64,000 nucleotides of DNA, from contig NZ_JAJFAY010000004.1 in assembly GCF_021083305.1 (NCBI RefSeq), positions 368,623-432,622 of the forward strand. Reading direction: 5' to 3'. Source of the stretch: Haladaptatus sp. DYF46. Its GTDB lineage: Archaea; Halobacteriota; Halobacteria; Halobacteriales; Haladaptataceae. Under the pieces are notes generated by a model. That model searched no databases, had not been told where the DNA came from, and saw only the letters and a program-made list of their open reading frames with translations. Positions 1 through 8,007 of the stretch are shown here, piece after piece. A program made the position numbers and the translations under genes. Each line of letters starts with the position of its first letter. Positions within the stretch are counted from its first letter, which is position 1.

Positions 1-1131
1 ATCGCGGACGCGTTCGCCGCCGAGGCGGGTGTCGTGACCGTGGCGGTCGCCGGACTCATTTTGGGGAGTATCGATATCCCCTTCGACGATGAAATCGCGG
101 GGTTCAGCGGCGACATTACGTCGATAGTGCTGAGCGTGGTGTACATCATCCTCGCCTCCTTGCTGGACTTACATCACCTCCTCACGCTGGGGTTGGGCGG
201 CCTCGCCATCGTCATCCTGACGATGCTCGTCGTTCGCCCGCTCTCGGTCTTCCTCTCGACGACGGGGACGCAGTTCACGCGAAACGAACGCATGTTCGTC
301 GCCGCCGTCGGCCCGCGCGGAATCATCCCGGCCTCCACCGCGACGCTGTTTTCCCTCCAACTCGCCAACGCGGGAGTCCCGAACGCGACGAGCGTCGTCC
401 ACGTGGTGTTCCTCGTCATCCTCGTGACCGTCATCGTGGAGGCTGGCGGGGCACCGTTGGCGGCGAAAGCACTCGATATCATACCCATGACCGTACTCAT
501 CATCGGCGGCAGTCGGACCGGACAGCTGTTGGCTGACAGACTCGAAGAGCGCGGCGAAAATCCCGTCATCATCGAACGCGACGATGGGGCAATCACCGAA
601 CTCCGGCGGGCAGGGTATTCGGTCGTGGGGGGCAACGGAACGAACGCCGCCGTCCTCGAAGAGGCGGGGGCGGAGCGGGCGAAGATGGTCGTCGCGGCGA
701 CGAGCGACGACGACCAGAACATCCTCGCCTGCCAGACGGCGCGGACGAACTTCGGGATTCAGCGGCTCATCGCACAGGTGAACAAACCCGAGAACGCGGA
801 GGCGTTCGAGGACCTCGGCGTGCAAGCGGTGACGCCGGTGACTGCCACGGTGGACACGATGGACGATCTGATACTCCGACCGAACTTCTCCGACTGGCTG
901 TCGGCGGTCGGGGACGAGAACGATATCGCCGAAGTAGTGGTCGAATCGACGTCGGCCGCCGGACGGCAGATACGGGACGTCGAACTGCACGATGACGCCG
1001 TCATCGCGCTCATCCGACAGGACGGCGAGTTCGTCATCCCGAAACCGACGCTCGTCCTTCAGCAGGGGGATTTGGTGACGCTCATCGGGAAACGGAAAGC
1101 GGTCGAACGGAGCGTTTCGATGTTGGAGTAG
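1..1131 (+). CDS. Cation/proton antiporter, C-terminal part, with TrkA (RCK) domains (5' end outside window)
   Basis: The reading frame is open from base 1, so the start lies upstream. About 155 residues are the end of a CPA1-type antiporter membrane domain (hydrophobic helices, GPRGIIPAS motif). A TrkA-N/RCK domain follows from about residue 163 (TVLIIGGSRTG, a Rossmann glycine loop; acidic residue in VIIERDD after the second strand), then a TrkA-C-like domain over the last 70 residues. Known for the family: export of Na+ or K+ against protons at the membrane, gated by NAD(H) or cyclic nucleotides bound to the RCK domain. Ion choice cannot be told from this part. Confidence 0.85.
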   Translation: MADAFAAEAGVVTVAVAGLILGSIDIPFDDEIAGFSGDITSIVLSVVYIILASLLDLHHLLTLGLGGLAIVILTMLVVRPLSVFLSTTGTQFTRNERMFVAAVGPRGIIPASTATLFSLQLANAGVPNATSVVHVVFLVILVTVIVEAGGAPLAAKALDIIPMTVLIIGGSRTGQLLADRLEERGENPVIIERDDGAITELRRAGYSVVGGNGTNAAVLEEAGAERAKMVVAATSDDDQNILACQTARTNFGIQRLIAQVNKPENAEAFEDLGVQAVTPVTATVDTMDDLILRPNFSDWLSAVGDENDIAEVVVESTSAAGRQIRDVELHDDAVIALIRQDGEFVIPKPTLVLQQGDLVTLIGKRKAVERSVSMLE

Positions 1132-1206
1132 CCGGATTCGACGTCGGTTCACCGCACCCCGTATTTATACCGTCGCCACGCATTGCTGGCACCAACGACA
1201 CGAACG

Positions 1207-2223
1207 ATGGACGAATCAGCCCACCCACCTCCGGTCGAGCACCTCGCGGAACTGGTCGATGCCGGGGCATACGACGACGCAATCGCGTGTCTGGAGCGGT
1301 TCGAGACGGCACCGACGGAGGAGCGAAAAGCCGCCCTCGGGACCCTCCGGCGCTTCGAAGCGGACGAGTCGGCCGTGGGACCGCTTCTGCCGACCCTGTC
1401 GCCGTTTTTCACCGACGAGGAGCGTTCGGTCCGATTGAAGACGGCGAAGCTGTTCGTCGCCGTTTCCGAACGCGACCCAGACGCCGTGGTTTCGATACTT
1501 CCCGTGCTGACCGACCGTCTCGCCGACCCGGACGAGTTCTACTACGTTCGCGCTCGGGCGGCCGAAGCATTGGGGAACGTCGCGCTCGAACACGCGGACG
1601 AAGTCGCCTCACCCGCCGTCGTCGCCGAGTTACAGATAGGGCTGTCGTTCGACGAACCGGAAGTGAAGGAGAAGTTGGCGAAGGCGCTCGCGGACATCGC
1701 GCTGAGCGACCCGGATCGCCTCGACCACCGCGTGCCGAACCTCGCGGAGCATCTCGGCGACGACGACGAACTCGTCCGCTACTATCTCTGTACGGCGCTC
1801 GCGGCCGTCGGGTGTGCGGCACCGGAGGCGCTCGCCGAGGAAGCCGACGCACTCGCGGCACGGTTGGGCGACGAAAACGACTACGTCCGGGGACGGGCCG
1901 CCGAGGCGGTCGGTCTCCTCGCCCGCGCCGATGGCGGCGATTCGCTGTCGCCGGAAACGACATCGCGGTTGCGCGAGGGGTGCGATAACGAGACGGCGTT
2001 CGTCCGCGGCAGGGCGCGGTTTGCGCTCGATGCGATGGACGGACGCGAACGACCATCCGAGGGGAGTATCGAGGTGGGAGCGCTCGACGGACTCCGTGCG
2101 ACGACGGACGAGGCGGTCGAAGAGATAACGTCGCCGGACGGGGACGGCGTGTGCCCGAGTTGCGGCCTTTCGCTTCCGGATTTCGGGCCGCCGATGTGTC
2201 CTCGCTGCGGGTCGCCGTATTAA
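1207..2223 (+). CDS. HEAT-repeat protein with C-terminal zinc ribbon
   Basis: The 338-residue protein is mostly alpha-helical HEAT/PBS-lyase-like repeats (recurring RxxAAEALGxxA and VRxxxAxALA patterns, residues about 20-290). It ends in a treble of CPSC and CPRC motifs (Cys316, 319, 331, 334) typical of a zinc ribbon. HEAT repeats form protein-binding scaffolds; the partner is unknown. I chose the ATG at 1207 over an in-frame ATG at 1183 because a TATA-like TATTTATA at 1162-1169 would place the transcript start near 1190, and because homologous repeats begin just after MDESAHP. No enzyme motif is seen. It is cytoplasmic by lack of signal or membrane segments. Confidence 0.75.
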   Translation: MDESAHPPPVEHLAELVDAGAYDDAIACLERFETAPTEERKAALGTLRRFEADESAVGPLLPTLSPFFTDEERSVRLKTAKLFVAVSERDPDAVVSILPVLTDRLADPDEFYYVRARAAEALGNVALEHADEVASPAVVAELQIGLSFDEPEVKEKLAKALADIALSDPDRLDHRVPNLAEHLGDDDELVRYYLCTALAAVGCAAPEALAEEADALAARLGDENDYVRGRAAEAVGLLARADGGDSLSPETTSRLREGCDNETAFVRGRARFALDAMDGRERPSEGSIEVGALDGLRATTDEAVEEITSPDGDGVCPSCGLSLPDFGPPMCPRCGSPY

Positions 2224-2234
2224 ATACGCAGTCG

Positions 2235-2250
2235 TTTAGGCAGACCTAAA
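2235..2250. promoter_or_regulatory. Iron-box-like operator 1 (upstream of TATA)
   Basis: TTTAGGCAGACCTAAA has TTTAGG/CCTAAA half-sites around a 4-base core. It resembles DtxR/IdeR-family operators (TTAGGnnnnCCTAA). It lies 13-28 bases before the TATA-like TTTTAT at 2263-2268, so it could overlap TFB or polymerase contacts. Confidence 0.7.
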
Positions 2251-2262
2251 AATTCGAAACCG

Positions 2263-2268
2263 TTTTAT
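2263..2268 (+). promoter_or_regulatory. TATA-like box of the iron-uptake lipoprotein operon
   Basis: TTTTAT sits 24-29 bases before the ATG at 2292. Archaeal transcription would start at or just before that ATG, giving a leaderless or nearly leaderless first gene. Confidence 0.55.
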
Positions 2269-2271
2269 GAC

Positions 2272-2287
2272 TTTAGGCGAGCCTAAA
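2272..2287. promoter_or_regulatory. Iron-box-like operator 2 (downstream of TATA)
   Basis: TTTAGGCGAGCCTAAA is a perfect palindrome of TTTAGGC/GCCTAAA around a 2-base core, 4 bases before the ATG at 2292. It would cover the transcription start. With operator 1 it brackets the TATA box, the classic geometry for repression by an Idr/SirR/DtxR-type metal regulator under iron-replete conditions. Confidence 0.75.
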
Positions 2288-2291
2288 AGGT

Positions 2292-3500
2292 ATGTCGAGA
2301 GAGTTCACGACAGATTCGGGACGGACGCGGAGAGAGTACGTGAAATACGGCGGCGTGATACTCGGCGGGAGTCTGCTCGCCGGTTGTGCGGGAGATTCGG
2401 AATCGAAAACGGCATCGACGACGGATGACACGACGGACACGACGAGTTCGTCCGACGGGACCACGAAGACCGAGGACGAATCCTACTCGGTTTCGATGGC
2501 ACCGGCCGGGAAAGTCACGTTCGAATCGGTCCCCGGTAAGTGGGTCGCGTACGGCGGCGGCTACGCCGACATGGGCGTCGCACTCGGCAAAGCCGACGGA
2601 ATGACGGGAATCGGCGGCGCGGCCCGATACTACACGGAGTTCTACGACGAGTTGCCCGGCGTGAGCGTGGACCGAAAAAAGCTCGAAAACAACGATATCG
2701 GCGAGGCCGGGATGGGAAAAGAGCTGTTCTACGAACTCGACAGCGACGTCCACGTCATGGACCCGAAGATGCTCGTTAACTGGTTCGACTGGAGCGAGAA
2801 GGACGTCGAGGAGATAACGAAGAACGTCGGCCCGTTCGTGGGGAACCTCATCTTCCGCCGCGAGGACGAGTGGCACGACTACCGGTACTACACCCTCTAC
2901 GAGGCGTTCGAGAAGATAGCACAGCTTTTCCAGGAGCGGGAACGGTACGAGGCGTTCGAAACGCTGCACGACGAGTTCATCGCCGAGATACAAACCGAAC
3001 TTCCCCCGGCCGACGAGCGCCCGAACGTGTTGCTCGTGTACGAGGGGAGTAACGAACCGGAGAAGTTCTCGCCGTACCGACTCAATGACAAGGGGACCAG
3101 CAAGAAGCAGTGGCGCGACCTCGGCGTCAGCGACGCGCTCGCGAGCAGCGGCATCGACGGCATCAGCACCACCGACCGCGGGCGAATCGATTACGAGACG
3201 ATGCTCGAAATCGACCCCGACGTGATCATGCTGCGCGCACACGAGCGCCAGTCCGCGACGGAGTTCCGAAACACCGTCCTCGAGTTCATGCGAGACCACC
3301 CGGTCGCGAGCGAACTGACGGCCGTTCAGAACGGGCGCGTGTACCGCGGCGGCTACCTCTACCAGGGACCGATTCACAACCTCTTCCTGACCGAACGCGC
3401 GGCGAAACAGCTGTATCCCGACACGTTCGGCGACGTAACTGGCGACGACGAACTGTTCGACCGCCAGCGCGTCGCGGACATCGTCAACGGAGAGCTCTGA
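2292..3500 (+). CDS. Tat lipoprotein, iron-complex substrate-binding protein (paralogue 1)
   Basis: The 402-residue protein has a haloarchaeal Tat/lipobox signal: RR at 13-14, hydrophobic stretch, LLAGC with the lipidated Cys at 32, then an acidic Thr/Ser-rich linker to about residue 62. The rest matches the periplasmic-binding fold of Fe3+-siderophore/B12 binders (PF01497 type), with recurring landmarks FESVP, KELFYELDSDVH, ELTAVQNGRVY and LFDRQRVADIV. Known role: capture of chelated iron outside the cell for an ABC importer. It is first of three tandem paralogues and lies directly behind two iron-box-like operators. No permease or ATPase gene follows, so the partner importer must be elsewhere. 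Confidence 0.88.
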   Translation: MSREFTTDSGRTRREYVKYGGVILGGSLLAGCAGDSESKTASTTDDTTDTTSSSDGTTKTEDESYSVSMAPAGKVTFESVPGKWVAYGGGYADMGVALGKADGMTGIGGAARYYTEFYDELPGVSVDRKKLENNDIGEAGMGKELFYELDSDVHVMDPKMLVNWFDWSEKDVEEITKNVGPFVGNLIFRREDEWHDYRYYTLYEAFEKIAQLFQERERYEAFETLHDEFIAEIQTELPPADERPNVLLVYEGSNEPEKFSPYRLNDKGTSKKQWRDLGVSDALASSGIDGISTTDRGRIDYETMLEIDPDVIMLRAHERQSATEFRNTVLEFMRDHPVASELTAVQNGRVYRGGYLYQGPIHNLFLTERAAKQLYPDTFGDVTGDDELFDRQRVADIVNGEL

Positions 3501-4741
3501 TGGCAGGCGACGAGGACACGCCCCGAAGCGACACGCTACCGCGTCGCGAGTACATCAGATACGGCGGTGTCATCGTCGGTGGGGGCCTGCTGGCCGGGTG
3601 TGCAAGCGATTCCGGAACGGACGCCAGCGGTACGGAGACGACGACCGGAAGCGGGAGCGAAACGGACGACGGAACGGGGACCACGAGCGACGACGAAACG
3701 ACGACCGAATCCGACGGGTCCTACACGGTGTCGATGGAACCCGTCGGCGACGTGGAGTTCGAATCGGTTCCCGAACGATGGTCGAACCCCGGCGGCCCCG
3801 CGTACCTCGATATGGCCATCGCGCTCGGGAAGCAGGACGGCCTCGCCGCCACCGGATTCGGACTGTTTCCGACCGTGGCGTTCGAGGCGACCGGCGTCCC
3901 CATCGACGTGGACCCGGACGAGGTACCCGTCATCTGGCAGGACGGCGGCTTCGACAAGGAAGTGTTCTACGAGGCCGACTCGGACGTCCACTTGGCCGAC
4001 CCCAACTATCTCAAGGCGTACGGCATGTCGCAGGGGGACATCGACGAGGTGGCAGAAAACGTCGGCCCGTTCTTCGGCGCGTACAGCGCACGGGAGTACG
4101 ACTGGAACGGCGACTACATGGTCTCGCTGTACGACCTCTTCGACAAGGTTGCGGCCGTGTTCCGCGAGGAGGAACGCGGCGAGAGGTTCCGGCAACTACA
4201 CGCAGAGATGATGGAGCGTATCGAGAAACGACTGCCGTCGAAGGCCGACCGGCCGACCGTCGGCGTCCTCTTCGTCGGGTCGAACCCCGAGAAAGGGTCG
4301 TTTCAGCTCCTTCAACTCCGCGAACACGGGTTCCGGCAGATGCACTACCGCGATGCGGGATTCGACGACGCGTGGGGCGAGATGGACATCGAGGCCGGAG
4401 ACTATCCCACCGTCGGATACGAGACGCTGTTGGAAGTGGACCCCGACGCGCTCATCTACGACGCGCACATCCCGTCGAAATTGGAATCGACGGAACTCCG
4501 CGGGACCGACGAGTGGCGTCAAGCGTACCTCGAATCCATGCGGGAAAACGGCGTCGGGAGTCAGCTAACGGCGGTGGAAAACGACGCCGTCTATCCCGGC
4601 GGCCCGCCGCAGGCGGGACCCCTGCTCAACCTGTTCAACACCGAACGGACCGTCAAGCAGGTGTATCCCGACGAGTTCGGCGCGAGCGAGAAACTGTTCG
4701 ACCGCCAGCGGGTGGCGGACATCGTCGAGGGGGAGTTCTAA
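3500..4741 (+). CDS. Tat lipoprotein, iron-complex substrate-binding protein (paralogue 2)
   Basis: The ATG at 3500 shares one base with the stop of paralogue 1 (TGATG), implying translational coupling; a longer open frame upstream is a shadow inside paralogue 1. The 413-residue protein repeats the same architecture: RR at 15-16, LLAGC with Cys34, acidic Thr-rich linker, then the binding fold with FESVP, KEVFYEADSDVH, QLTAVENDAVYPGG and KLFDRQRVADIVEG. It is clearly a diverged duplicate. The substrate pocket regions differ from paralogue 1 (for example ALGKQDGLAATG versus ALGKADGMTGIG), which suggests different chelates, though this is inference. Confidence 0.87.
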   Translation: MAGDEDTPRSDTLPRREYIRYGGVIVGGGLLAGCASDSGTDASGTETTTGSGSETDDGTGTTSDDETTTESDGSYTVSMEPVGDVEFESVPERWSNPGGPAYLDMAIALGKQDGLAATGFGLFPTVAFEATGVPIDVDPDEVPVIWQDGGFDKEVFYEADSDVHLADPNYLKAYGMSQGDIDEVAENVGPFFGAYSAREYDWNGDYMVSLYDLFDKVAAVFREEERGERFRQLHAEMMERIEKRLPSKADRPTVGVLFVGSNPEKGSFQLLQLREHGFRQMHYRDAGFDDAWGEMDIEAGDYPTVGYETLLEVDPDALIYDAHIPSKLESTELRGTDEWRQAYLESMRENGVGSQLTAVENDAVYPGGPPQAGPLLNLFNTERTVKQVYPDEFGASEKLFDRQRVADIVEGEF

Positions 4742-4742
4742 C

Positions 4743-6143
4743 ATGACGAACGACGACACGATCCCGACCGACGCATCGACGCGGCGGGATTCTCACGAGC
4801 GTCAGCGAGTGATAAGTCGTCGGGGAAGTGAGCGAAGCGAACGGACCCGACGGGATTCCCGCGAACGAAGCGAGGGGGAAGCCGTCGAGGAAGAGAGGCT
4901 GTTGACCTCTCTTCCTCGACGAGAGTACATCAAGGGCACCGGCACGCTGGTCGGTGCCGGGATGCTCGCGGGATGTTCGGGGAACGAGACGGACGGTGCA
5001 TCGACGACGGAAACGACGGATGACGCGGCTACGGACACGACTACGAGCGCGACGACGACCGAATCGGACGGGGGAGAGTCCGGACCGTACTCGGTGACGA
5101 TGTCGCCGATGGGCACCGTCGAGTTCGAGAGCGTCCCGGCGAACGTGATGGTGTACAGTCTACTGTACGCCGACATGGCGGTCGCCTACGGGCACGGCGA
5201 CGCGGTGAACTCGCTGGGATTCGACTCGGATGCGGGCGGAAACACGCTGGACGCGTACTACGAGCGACTGGACGGCGTCTCCTTCGATCGGGAGGGACTG
5301 ACCCAACTGAACACCGGTTCCGGCGGCGTCAACATCGACAAGGAACTGTTCTACGAGTTGGATTCGGACCTCCACATGGTCGACCCCGCGCTCGTGCTGT
5401 CGTTCGACGGGTGGAAGAAATCCGATATCGACGAAATCGAGGAGAAGATAGCGCCGTGGTTCGGCAACACGTACAGCCGTCAGCACAGCCAACCGCCGAA
5501 GGCGTATCGGGATAACTACGAGTACTACACGCTCTGGGAGATCGCGGAGAAGGTGGCCGCCGTGTTCCGGGAGCGGGAGCGCTACGAGGCGCTCGCGTCG
5601 GTTCACGACGACCTCCTCGAACGGATAGAGTCGAACCTGCCGCCGGAGGGTGAACGACCGACCGTCGGGTCCGTCATCTTCATGCAGGGGACGTTTTACC
5701 CCTCGAAGATCAACACGGAAGGGTTCGCCAACGCCCACGTTCGACCCCTCGGAGCGATCGACGCGTTCGCCGAGGGGGAGGTAACGTATCAGACGACATA
5801 CGACTTCGAGACGATACTGAAAGTCGACCCCGACGTCATCCTTCACACGTTCGGGGTCGCCTCGTACTACGACGTCGCGCAAATCCGGAAGACGCTCGCC
5901 GACCACCCCGTCGGAAGCAAGTTGACCGCCGTGAAGAACGACGCCGTCTACCCGTCCGGAAACCCGGTCCAAGGGCCGCTGATGAACCTCTTCCAGTTGG
6001 AGATGACCGCAAAACAGCTCTATCCCGAGCAGTTCGGCGAGTGGCCCGAGTACGAAAACGGCGACCCGTATCCGGAAATTCCGAAGGACGAACAGTTGTT
6101 CGACAGGGGACGCGTGGCGGGGATCGTCGCCGGAACGAACTGA
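4743..6143 (+). CDS. Tat lipoprotein, iron-complex substrate-binding protein (paralogue 3, extended N-terminus)
   Basis: It starts one base after the stop of paralogue 2, so the three form one operon. The 466-residue protein has the same binding fold (FESVPAN, KELFYELDSDLH, KLTAVKNDAVYPSG, QLFDRGRVAGIV). Its Tat arginines are at 59-60 (LPRREY) and the lipobox Cys at 78, compared with 13-16 and 32-34 in its sisters. The extra 45 or so residues are Arg/Glu/Ser-rich (SERSERTRRDSRERSEG), look like an inserted low-complexity DNA segment and create a 16-base perfect hairpin whose right arm contains the Tat arginine codons. No later ATG before the signal would restore a normal signal length; a GTG at 4809 would shorten it only partly. 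Confidence 0.85.
   Translation: MTNDDTIPTDASTRRDSHERQRVISRRGSERSERTRRDSRERSEGEAVEEERLLTSLPRREYIKGTGTLVGAGMLAGCSGNETDGASTTETTDDAATDTTTSATTTESDGGESGPYSVTMSPMGTVEFESVPANVMVYSLLYADMAVAYGHGDAVNSLGFDSDAGGNTLDAYYERLDGVSFDREGLTQLNTGSGGVNIDKELFYELDSDLHMVDPALVLSFDGWKKSDIDEIEEKIAPWFGNTYSRQHSQPPKAYRDNYEYYTLWEIAEKVAAVFRERERYEALASVHDDLLERIESNLPPEGERPTVGSVIFMQGTFYPSKINTEGFANAHVRPLGAIDAFAEGEVTYQTTYDFETILKVDPDVILHTFGVASYYDVAQIRKTLADHPVGSKLTAVKNDAVYPSGNPVQGPLMNLFQLEMTAKQLYPEQFGEWPEYENGDPYPEIPKDEQLFDRGRVAGIVAGTN
4883..4921 (+). repeat. Perfect 16-base inverted repeat (hairpin) inside the third lipoprotein gene
   Basis: Arms 4883-4898 (CGTCGAGGAAGAGAGG) and 4906-4921 are exact reverse complements with a 7-base loop. 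The right arm is the native sequence encoding LPRR of the Tat signal; the left arm is the inverted copy within the extra N-terminal segment. The inserted segment also holds an imperfect direct repeat of about 28 bases (around 4782-4811 and 4849-4875, sharing CGGGATTC and CGAG blocks). Confidence 0.85.
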
Positions 6144-6160
6144 GGAACCGAACGGGTTCT

Positions 6161-6180
6161 CTCCGGTGATCACACCGGAG
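6161..6180 (+). terminator. Short inverted repeat after the lipoprotein operon
   Basis: CTCCGGTG (6161-6168) and CACCGGAG (6173-6180) pair perfectly around ATCA, 18 bases after the operon stop. There is no T-run behind it, so it may be an mRNA 3' end stabiliser or an operator rather than a true terminator. Confidence 0.4.
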
Positions 6181-6352
6181 GAAACCACTCCCTTCCCGGC
6201 GGTAGGCAGCGTTTATCACGCGTATCGCGCCGCATAACAAAGTGAGAAACGGTCGCCTGACTAGCCGAGGAAGCCCATGGTTCGAGTTCACGATTCCGTT
6301 CGAGCGAGCGAGGTTGAGTCCGACCGACACGCGACCCGCGGAGGTATCTGAG

Positions 6353-6511
6353 ATGTCGGCCGAAGACGAAGGCGTGTCGTCGGATGCACCGACGTCCGAC
6401 GACGAGTGTGAAATGTTGTTCTGTGACGACGGGTGGGTGGAGATTCGAAACCCGGAGGATACGGACAATCAGTGGTTGATGGCGAACACGTGCGCGGAAG
6501 TCCGTCAGTAA
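6353..6511 (+). CDS. Small acidic protein, unknown function
   Basis: The 52-residue acidic protein has two Cys near the middle (ECEMLFC) and a WVEIRNPEDTDNQWL core. It recalls short haloarchaeal proteins of the DUF7331 kind, but I cannot confirm membership. A strong Shine-Dalgarno GGAGGT at 6340-6345 stands 7 bases before this ATG, so I prefer it over the in-frame GTG at 6242, even though a TTTATC box near 6211 could serve that GTG as a leaderless start. It follows the iron lipoprotein operon by 209 bases and may or may not share its control. Confidence 0.6.
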   Translation: MSAEDEGVSSDAPTSDDECEMLFCDDGWVEIRNPEDTDNQWLMANTCAEVRQ

Positions 6512-6633
6512 TCACCTCGAAGAAATATTCTGCGGAGAAGGGGGTCGATATACCACAGGAAATTTTGTTTTCCGGGAGTGTTTTTGATATTCTGAGGTGA
6601 AATCCATCTTGGTACGCGGAAACGTGTGTTCAG

Positions 6634-7998
6634 ATGCGAGGAGTGCGGACTGCTTCGGCGTCTCAGGCGCTGTTTCATGGAAATAGTTCGTTCGACGCCC
6701 GAGTCATCGGGTTTACCCTGTTAGCCGCAACCGTAGAAAGTGTCGTTCCCGTACTAGCCGGTATGAACATCGCAGGGAGCCTGACCGACGCGGCCACGTT
6801 CTTCGGCGAGATGACGTGGAAGACGTGGTGGGCGCTGGTCCTCGGGTTCACGATTTCGGGGGCGGTACAGGCGTTCGTGAGCGAGGAGCGGATGACGAAC
6901 CTGCTGGGCGGGCGGGGACTACGCGAAATCGGCATCGGGAGTTTCTTCGGCTTCCTCTCGTCCAGTTGCTCGTTCGGGGCCGTGGCGACGACGAAGTCGC
7001 TGTTCGAGAAGGGCGCGTCGCCGGAGGCCTCGTTCGCCGGGTTCCAGTTCGCTAGCACGAACCTCGTCATCGAAATCGGTCTCGTGATGTGGATTCTGCT
7101 GGGATGGCAGTTCGTTGCCGCGGACATCTTCGGCGGAATCCTGATGATTCTGGTGCTCGCGGCCATCACGAAATACGTCGTTCCGGACTCGTGGTTCGAG
7201 GCCGCCCGCGACCACGTACGGTCGGGCGACGAGGAGAGCGACACCGTCCGCGACCCGGTGTGCGGCATGGAAGTGGACCCGAACGACGACGACACGCTCA
7301 GTGTCGAAACGGACGAAGGGACGGAATACTTCTGCTCGCAGTCCTGCAAGGAGACGTTCGTCAATCAACGGGAGGACGCGACGTGGAAGGACAAACTCCT
7401 CACCGTGTCCGGGTGGAAAAACGCCTTCCGCAACGCCATCGGCGAGTGGGAGATGCTGTGGGACGACCTCATCGTCGGGTTCATCGTGGCCTCGCTGTTG
7501 GCCGCCTTCGTCCCGCGGTCGTGGTGGGCGCAACTGTTCACGCTCGTCCCGGAGGGAACCGTCGGATGGGTCGTCCTCGGGTCGGCCATCGGCGTGATGG
7601 TCGGCGTCATCACGTTCGTCTGCTCGGTGGCGAACGTCCCCTTCGCGCTCGTGCTGTGGAACGCGGGCATCCCGTTCGGAGGCGTCATGTCGTTCATCTA
7701 CGCCGACCTCATCGTCCCGCACATCGTGGACATGTACCGGAAATACTACGGCAAGCGGTTGGCGGCGGTGCTGTTCGTCTCCATCTTCGCCGTGGCGACG
7801 TTCGCAGGCATCGTCACCCACTACGCGTGGTTGGCCGGAGGGTTGATTCCGAAACACAACGCGACGGGCGGGTCGGTACCCCACACCTACACGACGGTGC
7901 TCGACGTGATATTTACCGCCGTCTTCGCCGCGCAGGTGTACGTCACCTACTTCGAGTCGAGCGGCGAGGGGGAAGAGGCCGCCGCTCACGCGGACTGA
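6634..7998 (+). CDS. Permease (UPF0718/ArsP-like) with an internal YHS metal-binding domain
   Basis: The 454-residue protein has two blocks of membrane helices, residues about 60-190 and 270-445, each with the SSCSFGA/CSVANVPF-type cysteine motif of the DUF318/ArsP permease family. Between them, at about 208-246, sits a YHS domain (DPVCGMEV, then FCSQSCKETF), a small Cys module often tied to copper or other soft metals. Family members export organoarsenicals or move metals; the substrate here is unknown. An alternative start is the ATG at 6763 (MNIAGS). The upstream 120 bases are AT-rich and carry its promoter. The next genes (DUF302, HemG-like) are compatible with a metal or redox setting. 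Confidence 0.8.
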   Translation: MRGVRTASASQALFHGNSSFDARVIGFTLLAATVESVVPVLAGMNIAGSLTDAATFFGEMTWKTWWALVLGFTISGAVQAFVSEERMTNLLGGRGLREIGIGSFFGFLSSSCSFGAVATTKSLFEKGASPEASFAGFQFASTNLVIEIGLVMWILLGWQFVAADIFGGILMILVLAAITKYVVPDSWFEAARDHVRSGDEESDTVRDPVCGMEVDPNDDDTLSVETDEGTEYFCSQSCKETFVNQREDATWKDKLLTVSGWKNAFRNAIGEWEMLWDDLIVGFIVASLLAAFVPRSWWAQLFTLVPEGTVGWVVLGSAIGVMVGVITFVCSVANVPFALVLWNAGIPFGGVMSFIYADLIVPHIVDMYRKYYGKRLAAVLFVSIFAVATFAGIVTHYAWLAGGLIPKHNATGGSVPHTYTTVLDVIFTAVFAAQVYVTYFESSGEGEEAAAHAD

Positions 7999-8007
7999 CG
8001 TCCGTTT

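Noticed and set aside
169..1152. Long antisense frame opposite the antiporter
   Set aside because: High-GC shadow frame; Arg/His-rich, no motif, fully overlaps a clear gene. Many similar antisense frames across the window were dropped for the same reason.
3110..3499. Upstream extension of the second lipoprotein's frame
   Set aside because: It overlaps paralogue 1 in another frame; the Tat signal begins right after the ATG at 3500.
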